64,000 nt of DNA from NCBI GenBank assembly GCA_009363875.1, contig CM018690.1, positions 2,902,788 through 2,966,787 of the forward strand, given 5' to 3'. A program made the position numbers and the translations under genes. Below are positions 12,040 through 22,000 of this stretch, piece by piece (the first letter of the stretch is position 1; every line of letters starts with the position of its first letter). Under the pieces are notes generated by a model, which did not search any database, was not told where the DNA came from, and saw only the letters and a list, made by a program, of their open reading frames with translations. The DNA comes from Mikania micrantha. Taxonomy: Eukaryota > Streptophyta > Magnoliopsida > Asterales > Asteraceae.

Positions 12040-13186
12040 TTGCATACGTTTGTGCAAGTAGATAGAGACTTTAGAAACTATGTGTGCTATTTTAGATTTA
12101 GTGAATCATTTTGACATATTTTAGCAAACTCTTGCATATGTTTAGTCAAATAATGTATATGCAAATTATTGTTTTGATTGTGTCAAAATGACTTGAACAC
12201 ACTTAAATACAATAAAAATATCCAACTTAAGGTGAACTTAGTGAATTAAAGCTTGTTAGGCTCATTTTGGCCCTTATGTTGAGATTTGTTTATGCTATTT
12301 TGTTGTAGATTTAACAGGATGGTTATCTAATTTATAGCAATTATGATGTCGGTTTTTTTTTTTAAATTAATTTCTATTCATAGTACTATTTAAATCATAG
12401 TTGTAAAAAGTCGCTAGGCGCTAGTCGGGAGTAGAGGTACCGCCTAGGGATTAATCAGGATTAATCGGCGCTAGGCGGATTGGAATTTTTATATGTAATT
12501 TTACAAATATATATTATGTACACACATAAATATCAATAATTTAATATAACATTTTAAATAATTTAAAGAAATAAACTTAAAAATACTAAGTCAAGTACTT
12601 CAAAGTTCAAACTTAAACACCGAGTTCAAAGTTTAGAGACGAATTTCAATGTTAAGTTGCTGGATTCGATGTTTTAGAGACATATTAAGGAGTTTGGGTA
12701 AAGAAATGTCTAAATAATCATGAAATTGGTCCCTTTTTACTAGAAAAAAGTCAAAAACATCAAAAAAAAATAAAAAATCTGACTAGGCCGCCTAGCCCCG
12801 CCTACCGCCTAGGCCAAAATCGACACAGTAACTTGCATATGTTTGTGCAGATAGAGACTTTAGAAACTATGTGTGCTATTTTAGATTTAGTGAATCATTT
12901 TGACACATTTTAACAAACTCTTGCATATGTTTAGTCAAATAATGTATATGCAAGTTATTGTTTTGATTGTGTCAAAATGACTTGAACACACTTAAGTACA
13001 ATAAAAATATCCAACTTAAGGTGAACTTAGTGAATTAAAGCTTGTTAGGCTCATTTTGGCCCTTATGTTGAGATTTGTTTATGCTATTTTGTTGTAGATT
13101 TAACAGGATGGTTATCTAATTTATAGTAGTTATGATGTCGGTTTTTTTTAAATTAATTTCTATTCATAGTACTATTTAAATCATGG
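12040..13186 (+). repeat. Tandem duplication of about 360 bp, copies at 12040-12399 and 12833-13186
   Basis: Both copies start near TTGCATA(C/T)GTTTGTGCA and run through GATAGAGACTTTAGAAACTA and the AACTTAAGGTGAACTTAG stretch to TAGTACTATTTAAATCAT, with few differences. Each copy is followed by the same MITE family: full length after copy 1, shrunken after copy 2. The pair lies in an intron of the transposase-like remnant. Confidence 0.85.
12400..12829. mobile_element. MITE with GTTGTAAAAA / CGCCTAGG ends
   Basis: Left end GTTGTAAAAAGTCGCTAGGC and right end ...CCGCCTAGGCCAAAATCGAC form an imperfect terminal inverted repeat around an AT-rich core. A 60-bp internally deleted sibling lies at 13187-13247 and ends CCGATTTTTACAAC, showing the better-preserved right terminus. 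The superfamily is uncertain, possibly hAT-like. Confidence 0.55.
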
Positions 13187-14169
13187 TTGTAAAAGTCGCT
13201 AAGCGATAGTCGGGCGGAGAGGCGCCGCCTATGCCGATTTTTACAACATTTATTTAAATACAGGAAAGAATTGAAAAAGAAGCTGCTCGGATGCGTCAAG
13301 AATCTGAGACAGAACATATTGATGAACAAGAGTGTTTGTCACACGTTTTAGGTGACAGACGTGGCTGGAATAGGGGTGTTAGAAGAAAACTCAGAATTGT
13401 AGCCCTATGTTTCGTATGTGTCAAACTTACAGTCACAGTTATCAGACATGCAAGAAACCATTCGTCTCGTGAATTAAAACATGAAACCAATGCAAGATGA
13501 GATTGATGCACTCAAATTAAATAAAAATGGCACATCAAGCGACTTGGATGAAGATTAGTGTACTTTGAAACATTAAGTATCGCATTATGATGGTTTGTAA
13601 ATCATTTAGATGGATTATGTAGTTGTTCGAATGTAGATTCAATCATGCTTATAAGATCTTGTATAAAATGTATTATCGTAATATAATTTAAAATAGTTTT
13701 TAAATTAAATCTTCTTAAATTTCTCTAACCATCTATTTAGGATTCTCTATATATACACATACATGCATACACACACACACATCCTCAGCTCAAGTAGTGA
13801 GGAAAGGTACCCAATGACTTCAATATTAGGGAGGCCACGGGTTCAAGTTTTGTGCGACACCTCGCATTTTCCCGGTCAGCATTTACATTAAATAAATAAT
13901 AATGCAAGTTATTATTTCATGCGTGGCACTAGAATTGGGTTAATTTAGTTTAACACATGGCACAGTAGTCCAAACATGATCAACATGCACACACGTGTCT
14001 TGATTAACGAACGTTGGTGAAAACAATCGAACAATTATGAAATTAAACAACAATTAAGCTCTATCTGATCTATAAACAAACAAAGTCATGGAAAAAGTCA
14101 AGAAACGATAAACATTAACGAAAAACGAGCGAAAAACGAGCTCGAACAACAAAAATGGGCTTTTGGGCC

Positions 14170-14395
14170 ATTCTGGGACCCATCGCGGTACACCAAGGGG
14201 CTAGGAGAGACCCTCGGCAGTACGCGACGATGGGCGACATAATTTGAATTCCTGAAGTTTTTCGTAGTACGCCACGACCAATCAAATTCCACCTCGACGG
14301 TACGCGGCGTGTATCGGGAGAGAACCCGATTAAAATAATCTTGGCAGTACGCCAAGACCCCATAGAGGCTGTCTTGGCGGTACGAGAAGCTTACC
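14170..14395 (+). repeat. Block of GGTACGC / GTACGCC motifs
   Basis: CGGTAC or AGTACGC motifs recur at 14185, 14219, 14268, 14301, 14345 and 14377 (approximate), spaced 30-50 bp, each with partly palindromic flanks such as TTGGCAGTACGCCAAG. It lies just upstream of the TATA-like sequence of the solo LTR. Confidence 0.55.
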
Positions 14396-14884
14396 AAAAC
14401 GCAGAAAGTTTATAAAAACCAACCAGACATGTTCCTTTTTACTCTTGCTCACATCTCTCAACTGAAACACACACATACGACCTCAATCTCTTTGCTACAC
14501 CACCATTGACCTCAAGGAGCATCTTAGGAGCTACATTTGAGTTCTTGAAGACTAGAAGGAAGATTAAGAAGATCATTCACCATCACTATCATCTAGTGGT
14601 AGCTTAAGGACCTTCATCAGCTGCATCCAAGCCTACTAAGTTGCTGTCCCAACTTCATCTCATCCTCTAGAGCCCTTGGAAGGTAGTTTTATTGACTATT
14701 TTGCACTAAACACCCACTAAAACACACATGCAAGGTTAATCACCCACATGCAACTCTATCAAGGGCACATGCACGAATTTTCACTCATTAAATCTGTTAT
14801 AGCAAGTCTTGATGATTGATTTGTGGTTATTGGAACAATCAATAATGAGTATTGTAGAGATTTGTGATATTTAGATGAATATTA

Positions 14885-15800
14885 GTTTCATAAGTCTCTA
14901 AATGGTAATTTTTGTGACATGAAACAATGAATCATGATGTATTAAGCCATATTATGTATAATTAAATGGTGAGTTATGATATTTGTATCATTTATGTTAT
15001 GTATTATAGGCATTTGTTGCTATGAGATGATGATTTGATGTATGTTACTATAAATAGTAACTTTATTATTAGATGATATAATAAGTATGATTAGAATGTT
15101 TAAATGATGATTTGTAACTAAGATGATTGATTATTGATGTATTTGTTGTTTAGACTTGATGAAATTGGTGATTTGTTAATAAGTTCCATAAATAGAAACT
15201 TTAATGATGAACAACATACATGCATGTTGATTTTGGTTATGTTGAGATTGATAAATGATGTTTATGGTCTTATGAACATTTAGGAATGATATTTGATAAT
15301 TAAAATGAGGTTATTAGTTAACTTGCTATTATTAGAAACTTTAAATTGGGGATTTTTATGAAATGTGACTATTGAGCATGTTATATGGTGAAAAATGACT
15401 TAAAATACCTTATTATGATTATATGAAAGTTGTTATGTGATTTTTTATGTTAAACCATGCTAATTATAACAAGTTACTATAAATGGTAACTTTAATTGGG
15501 AATTTTTCTAAGTAGAACCATTTAGCATAATTAAAGGTTAAGATATGCTTGTTAATGGTACAATGTGATATTGTGAAGATAAATGTATGCTTGAGTTGTT
15601 TAAACATGTCAAATATAGGAACTTTCTATATTTAGTAACTTTAAAATGAGAAGTATACTTGTGTGATAACTTGTAACAATGTGCTATATGATAACATGAT
15701 CATATAGGATAAACAAGCATGCTAGAATAATTAAAAGGTGTAAACTTGCTTAAAATAGAAACTTACCAAAAATGGAAACATACTATAAATAGTAAGTTAA
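14885..15800 (+). repeat. Degenerate repeat with a palindromic core, period about 145 bp
   Basis: The core GTTACTATAAATAGTAACTT or a variant occurs near 14896, 15044, 15182, 15321, 15471, 15620 and 15781. Spacings are about 138-161 bp. Sequence between cores is AT-rich and only weakly similar. It lies inside the solo LTR. Confidence 0.65.
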
Positions 15801-16941
15801 CCGTTGAATGTAACTTATGTTTTTTGTACAACACTTAACACATGATAAACAAACTCATAAACCAAACAAATCACCAATGGGTCATTGGGTCAAACACAGT
15901 CAAACATGATCAACACGTCAAACACAACAACTTAGAGTTGTTTGGACACAAACATGGTCTAGTGAGACCAACACGAACACGAACATGAACACGAACATGA
16001 CAGTGAACACGAACTCACAACACCTATGTGATATAGGTAATAGCTAAAGACAAACAGTTCACCGTTCACATAACAGCAAACAGCCAAACTCATGTGAGTT
16101 TACAACCCCACTTTTACTATTTAACTATTTTATTTAAACTTAGGGACATAGCATCAACTGTTTTAGATGTATGACTGGTATGTTGTAAAACAACTTTTGA
16201 GTGTGCTTATATCGTAACAAAATCCTCACAAAACCTTACCGTTAGTTGAACAACGAACGTGGCGTTATTACATAGTACTATTGGGTCTGACAAACCTCAC
16301 TCGACGACAACTCTGACTGGCAGTCAGGACGAGCTTAATATCGACCTATGCCATAGTTTCACGATAGACTTGGCGGAGACATCTAACAGTCTAGTTTCGG
16401 TAGAGGTGAACACATACACTCGGGACCAATGGTCTACAACTTAACATACCCAGTATATATCTCGTAACTGTTTTATATTATTTAAACCTATGAACTCACC
16501 AACTTTATGTTGACGTGTTTTAGCATGTATTCTTAGGACGCACATGGGGTCTCAAAAAGAAGGGTCATGCATGCATGAGTTTAACATTTTGAAACATTAT
16601 TTTTATAATTTGTGAACAATGTAGTGTCTTAAACAATTTACTATTTCCGATGCTATGAACTAAAACCACTTGAGTTATTATTATTTAAATAGTGTATTTT
16701 CAATCTCATATATAGTCTTTCTATATGACTAAGAGCTTTGATCTTGGCCACGTCACACCCAACGGTCTGACACCGCAAGTGGTAAATTTTGGGTGTGACA
16801 TTCTGGCATTGACAAAATAGGGGTTTCATGCTAGGATATGAGGTTTTCTCACCTATGGTGGGTTTCCTCTTATTGGGTGTGGATATGATCGGGTGGGTCT
16901 ATTACCCGTTAGTGATACAAATTGCCGTTAAACATATATAG

Positions 16942-17279
16942 ACACACATATTCTAAATATATCACTAATATTAAAAAAGTCTTATCCAAATGTTTTCATT
17001 GAAGAGTTAATTAATTTATTTCTTTTAATCCCTTAAATCCTAATAAAGTTTTATATTGTATGAAAATAATTATAATATATGCATCATTATGTATGCATAC
17101 ATATATACATGTATATTAATAAAAATATCAACCAAGAAATGCTCTGAACTATCATTTATTAAATATCATAACCACTGCAATTAAAAATTAATGCTGAAAA
17201 ACCATAAAAGTAACATGTTTTTCTTAAATTGATATAATGTGTCAACGGCGAGGTGTGACATATGCCAACAACCCTAAAT
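16942..17279. other. AT-rich gap, nothing recognised
   Basis: No open frame, RNA gene or bounded repeat is visible. A GGCGAGGTGTGACA string near 17248 resembles an LTR end but has no partner. Confidence 0.4.
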
Positions 17280-17930
17280 TACTCATTTGAAATTTCTATT
17301 CCATTTTATATTTCAAATGATTTATTTCTTTCTTTGGAGCTCGGGTCACCAATAGGTCATCAACGTAAACTACAAGGAGTAAAGTTAAGTCTCATTTCCT
17401 TTAGTATAGACTACTTGTTACAAAGAAAAAATATAAATCCAATAGACTTTATAGTATGATCTAGCATTGCATTCTATGCACGTTGAGCTTGTCTCAATCT
17501 ACAGAGTGCTTTTGAGAGTTTATATACCTTTCCTTGTTTTTCTAGTTTCACAAAACGATGTGTGACATATTTTTTTTTTTAAGTTTGTCATGTAGGAAAG
17601 TAGATTTTACCTCCATGTGATGTACTTCCCAATTATTGTAGACAAAATCTGAAATAAACCCTTAGGATCAAGTTCATATTCCAATTTAGGGGGATTTTTC
17701 TTGGAGGGGGTTTACCATGTAAGTGGGTTTTTACGGTCATATAAAATATCCAAAATAAGATGAATTGTCTTCATACTTGCTACGAGAGCAAAGACTTTGT
17801 CAAAGTCTATCCAATGTTGTTCATAATCTTTTGCCACTAATGAGCCTTACTTTTTATGATATTACCACTTCCATCTCATTTAGTCATAAATACATATCTC
17901 AAACAAGGTACCTTTTGATCATTGGGTAAA
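17280..17930 (-). pseudogene. Degenerate Ty1/copia reverse transcriptase fragment
   Basis: On the minus strand, segments can be read across several frames with many stops. One near 17880-17910 resembles the F-TK-D/NGN(I) block at the start of copia RT. Another near 17480-17560 reads KVYKLSKALCRLRQAQRAWN, which matches the KVYKLKKALYGLKQAPRAW consensus of copia RT. No LTRs are visible around it. Clearly non-functional. Confidence 0.6.
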
Positions 17931-18304
17931 GTGGTTAAGTTTCATGTATTGTTTTTATTTAGTGTGTTTATTACCCTCACCATGCTCAACTTGTGTTATA
18001 TCACCACTTAATGGATTTAATTGGTGACTTTTCTCGTCAGACCCTACCTTTGTTTTGCTAGTTGTGAGATGTACTAAGTACGATAATAATGATAATGAAT
18101 CAAACAAGCAACGAACGATCTAACCTTTGCTAATGCTCAGTTTGTTTACAAACTGAACCAAGCTGCTCGATTCATTTACAACCCGAGCCAAAATCTAACG
18201 AGCATTTTTCGATCGAGCTTCCAACGAGTTTCAGCCTACTCTCAATCTCAGCCTAGCTTATTCGGCAGTTCTACCAAGTAAATCAAAAAGAAAGAACAAA
18301 CGGA
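17931..18304. other. Intergenic gap downstream of DEG1
   Basis: No coding signal. It contains the left copy (18291-18304) of the 14-bp target duplication of the neighbouring SINE. Confidence 0.5.
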
Positions 18305-18536
18305 CAACAACAACAACAACAACCTTACCCAGTATATTTCCACTTTTCAGTAGGGTCTGGGGGGGAAAGATAGACACAAACCTTACCCCTATCCCAATCG
18401 GGATAGAGAGGCTGCTCCGAAAGAGTCCCCGGCTCAAAGTTATCGTTTGAAGTTGGTCATCCCAATGATTTTAACGTTATTTTCACAAAATAATTGAAAT
18501 AACGTTAAAGTTAGTGCACTTTTAGGCAAAAGAACA
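18305..18536 (-). mobile_element. Au-like SINE with a perfect 14-bp target duplication
   Basis: On the minus strand the element ends in (TTG)n, seen on + as CAACAACAACAAC. It carries the plant Au-SINE landmarks: TTTGAGCC...GACTCTTTCGGAGCAGCC, a GGGATAGGGGTAAGG block and an ATACTGGGTAAGG end. The 14-mer AAAGAACAAACGGA flanks it at 18291-18304 and 18537-18550. The 5' part holds an AACGTTATTT...AAATAACGTT inverted repeat, also seen in the copy at 21958-22195. Confidence 0.8.
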
Positions 18537-18946
18537 AAAGAACAAACGGACCTAAAGCATTATTTTAGGCAAAAGCACATGCCTAAGGGAATTGCGTACT
18601 CGTAAAAGCATATTCCTCATTGCCTGTAAACCAAGATAATAATAGCACGGCAAATCAAAATTAAGGTTTCCACCGTATGGAGGGAATTACATATCACTTA
18701 AATAAGTTGCAAACCTTGATGTTATGTTATGTTACATGGCAGCTACAGTCTACGCATTCATGGACATGGATTAAAAGCCACACATGTTGGTAAGTTAACT
18801 AAAACAACATTCACAATAAATTACAACTATATAGTTTCAAGTTCGTATGCCTATTTACATGACCCCTGTTAGAAAATAATAATACAGCGAGATATTTCTC
18901 GTAATGAATGTCATATGTTTACAGCCTGACCTCCCATTTCGAGGAA

Positions 18947-19024
18947 TTATGATTCATCAGGCTTTGGCTCAAGCATCACAGGTATCTTCTCTACATGGTC
19001 ACCACGCAGCACCTCCACAGTAAC
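18947..19024 (-). CDS. DEG1: DEG1 exon 8: C-terminus and stop
   Basis: Codons 408-432 and TAA at 18947-18949. Encodes VTVEVLRGDH...LEPKPDES, the last PDZ strand and tail. The acceptor is GGTGGCCAG. Intron 7 upstream is about 1.6 kb. Confidence 0.92.
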   Translation of the reverse strand, partial: VTVEVLRGDHVEKIPVMLEPKPDES

Positions 19025-22000
19025 CTGGCCACCAAGATTCAAATTATTTATGTTACAATGTAGGGATGGTGTTTAAATGACCGTATGCCCTCCAAGAAAA
19101 TTCTGCATGTACTCAGCATTATTGTAAGGGCATAAAACGTTAAAACTGCCTAAATTGAAGCAAATAAGCCAATCTAAGTCGTTGGGTGTTTTAAGGTTCA
19201 ATTTGGCCACTTTTGACAAAGAAGTCTAAACTGAACCTCTGGTTATGGTTGGTTTACAGTTTGAAAAGCAAGGTTTGACGGTTCGGTTCACTGTTTTGGA
19301 ACTTGGAACCGGCCATATGCAATTATGCCTATGTATATAGTATTCAAAAACCATCATCATCATTTTTTAAAGGCAAATTGGCTCTCAATAATCCAATCTA
19401 TGACCCATTGGCTAATACTTGTTCATGCTAGCATTTTAACCAATGACAGTTTAAACTTGATTTACACTAAATTTTCACTGGATTTCGATTATGTGTTTGT
19501 CTATTTCGTTCACTATCATCATTGTGAGCGAAACAAAAAGTAAATTTTTGAAGATTATGCCACCGAGATTACATTTAGCAACAAAAAATGTCATTGGTCA
19601 AATTGCTAGTAAAGATTATTAACAACGAATGGGTCATAGTTTGGATTTATAAAATCCAATTTGCCTTTTTAAAATTTTAGCACAGACTAATAATTTTGAA
19701 AACAAACAAACAAAGAAAAATACTCGGTGAAATCCCACTTTGTGGGCTCGGGGGATAGTTTTGAAAGAAGAAATAAATTTATTTAAAACGTTTCAAACCA
19801 CCAAACCAAACTCTTTTGGCCCATGCAGTTAGTTTGGCTTCCTTTTTCCTGAAGCCCTATTTAGCAATTCAGGCCAGAATTTTCGTCAAAACCAGACTAT
19901 AAACACCCATGCATTGATATTCTTATGCATCAAGAATAATAAAAGTAATAAATTGTTTTACTAATAACCAGGGACAGTTAACAGCTTAAATTTTAAGGCT
20001 GTGTTGTCAAAATCCCTAAGGCACACACCTAGGCCCTGAAAAAAAGCTCAGCCTAACAAAAACGCCTCTGTAAGGGTCAGGCACAGATCAGCACTTTTTT
20101 CTATTTTACAAAAGCCACAATAGGAGACAGCCTTGATGTAGGCGCAAGGGTATTTAGGCAGACTTTTTTTTTTATTTTTTAACTTTTGGTTTTGATTATT
20201 TTGGATTTGTTTTGATTTAAATTAAAAGCTATACCTAGAAAAATACAACAATTAACATATATGACATTGGTTTTGAACATTAGGTATTGGTTTTGGTTTT
20301 TGAACATTTGGTATTGATTTTGAACAATTGGTTTTGGTTTTCGAACATTTAGTGTTGGTTTTCGAACAATTGGTTTGTGAGAGTAATAATTTTAAATGCA
20401 TAATATAATTTTTGTCCCACTTATGTGGGTTTTTTTACATCAGGCTATCGCTTTTATGCGCCTTAAGCCAAGGCCTCGAGCAAGACCTTTGCGCCTTGAG
20501 TGTGCCTATCGCCTTTGACAACATAGCTTTAAGGACCAGCAGAATCATTCAATCATTGGACAACATACTTTTCCGTACATGGGAGCATGTGCTTGATTGA
20601 CATAAGAGTATGAAACATGGACTATTCATAAAAAATTTAATGTTTCTAGAACTCACTGTTTCACCGACTTTACACTGGTCAAGAATTCTATACAAATCAC
20701 CTCCATTAGCAACCTTTTTTCCATTTACAGAAGTAATAATGTCACCCAGTACAAGCCTTCCATAGGTATCACGTTTCGTTGATTGAAGACCCTGCAGGTT
20801 GAATCAAACGGAACCAACTCAAGACAGCAACATCTCTAGATTCACAAGGCACAGAAGTACACATACTCAAACAACCCTAAGTGTCCAAAATTACGGTCAG
20901 TAAAAGAACATAACAGATATACCGCTTTTCCAGCAGGGCCATTTGGAGGAGCATCTAAGACAAGTACTCCACTAACTCCCAGTTGCTCTACAGACTGATC
21001 AGGTGCAAACTTAATTCCTAAAATAGGCCTGGTAACTTTTCCAAATTGCACCAACTGGTCAACAATTCCACCAACCTGAACAGATGTTTGAACAGCAATT
21101 CAAATACATCAAATTATAAAAGAAAGTTATTTTAGATGCTTCATAAGTCTAGATGAGATTTAAACGGCATGTAGAGTTATTTAACTCACTGTGTCAACTG
21201 GAATAGAAAATCCAACACCGGATGATGCACCAGATGGAGAGTATATAGCTGTGTTTATCCCAATAAGGTTTCCAGAGCTATCAAGAAGTGGCCCTCCACT
21301 ATTTCCAGGGTTGATTGCAGCATCTGTTTGGATAACATCTTGAATCGGGCGACCAGTTGCAGCTGAGCTAATTTCTCTCCTTAACCCACTACAAAAAGGA
21401 TATAATACCACATTAAGTGTAAGCTAAAATGCCTAAGTAAATGGTTTTATAATATTCCTAATAAAACTGATGTAACAGATACTAAAATAACATCAAGACT
21501 TGCGCATTATAGAATACAAAATACTACTAATAAAGTGTGGTTGAGCATTCGGAGTGTTTAAGAGCCAGATAAAGGTTTACAAATAAAGGAAGAAAAATCA
21601 AACGCACGTGGAATTGGAAGGATCAATGGAGCAACTACAGTTTCTGATGGGTTGCCAAATTGATCTACTAAATCAATTGCACAATTGCCTCCAAGTTTAA
21701 TTTCAAGCAACTACTTTATAGGCTAATATATTGGGGGAAATCTCCAGCACTTACTTTGCCGTTCACAGAATAAATAAGCCTAGAGGAGTCATTTTTTGTA
21801 TCTCGAATTAATTCTATTTTCATTGTAATTGGAGAATTGCCCCTCTCGAACTGGGTTTATAATCGTATTATTTCTTTTGAATTGAAGTCATCATTTTTCT
21901 TTTGCCCTATTTGTGGTACATGCATATAATGTATTATGTGTGGGCTCTCAAGGGGCAAAAGTAAAATTGCATTAATTTTAACGTTATTTTACTTATTTTG

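Larger units (their letters stand above)
11701..13500 (+). pseudogene. CACTA/En-Spm (Ptta-type) transposase-like fragment, three exons
   Basis: Exon a (11701-11792, after TTGTTTAG, before GTGTAAG) encodes a KNASNRSKQ...GGSRSYTQMRHE segment. Exon b (from 11880, after TTTTCAG, to about 11980) encodes an MHSKKGGRWVNE segment. Exon c (from 13263, after TACAG) encodes EAARMRQESE followed by HVLGDRRGW. These three blocks in this order match the C-terminal part of plant Ptta/En/Spm proteins as I know them (family knowledge, not searched). The N-terminal part is missing. The second intron holds a tandem duplication and a MITE. Probably a remnant. Confidence 0.5.
13853..16800 (+). repeat. Solo LTR of a Ty3/gypsy-type element (2948 bp)
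   Basis: Begins TGCGACACCTCGCA and ends GGGTGTGACA. The flanks, TTTTG (13848-13852) and TTCTG (16801-16805), form a 5-bp target duplication with one mismatch. No internal domain, primer-binding site or second LTR is present, so this is the product of LTR-LTR recombination. A TATA-like TATAAAAACC begins at 14411. The LTR holds a GGTACGC-motif block and a periodic palindrome (separate entries). Confidence 0.75.
13783..16941 (+). mobile_element. tRNA-derived SINE split by a solo LTR
   Basis: The first part (13783-13852) has a box A-like CAGCTCAAGTAGTGAGG and a box B-like GGGTTCAAGTTTTG, both typical of tRNA-derived SINEs. The rest (16801-16941) continues with the GGTTTCATGCTAGGATATGA and GGTGGGTTTCCTCTTATTGG stretches that follow box B in this SINE style. 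ACACACAT occurs at both outer edges (13775-13782 and 16942-16949) as a likely target duplication, though the left one sits in a CA repeat. Joined length is about 211 bp. Confidence 0.6.

Noticed and set aside
17240..17260. LTR terminus GAGGTGTGACA
   Set aside because: No matching start, primer site or partner was found.
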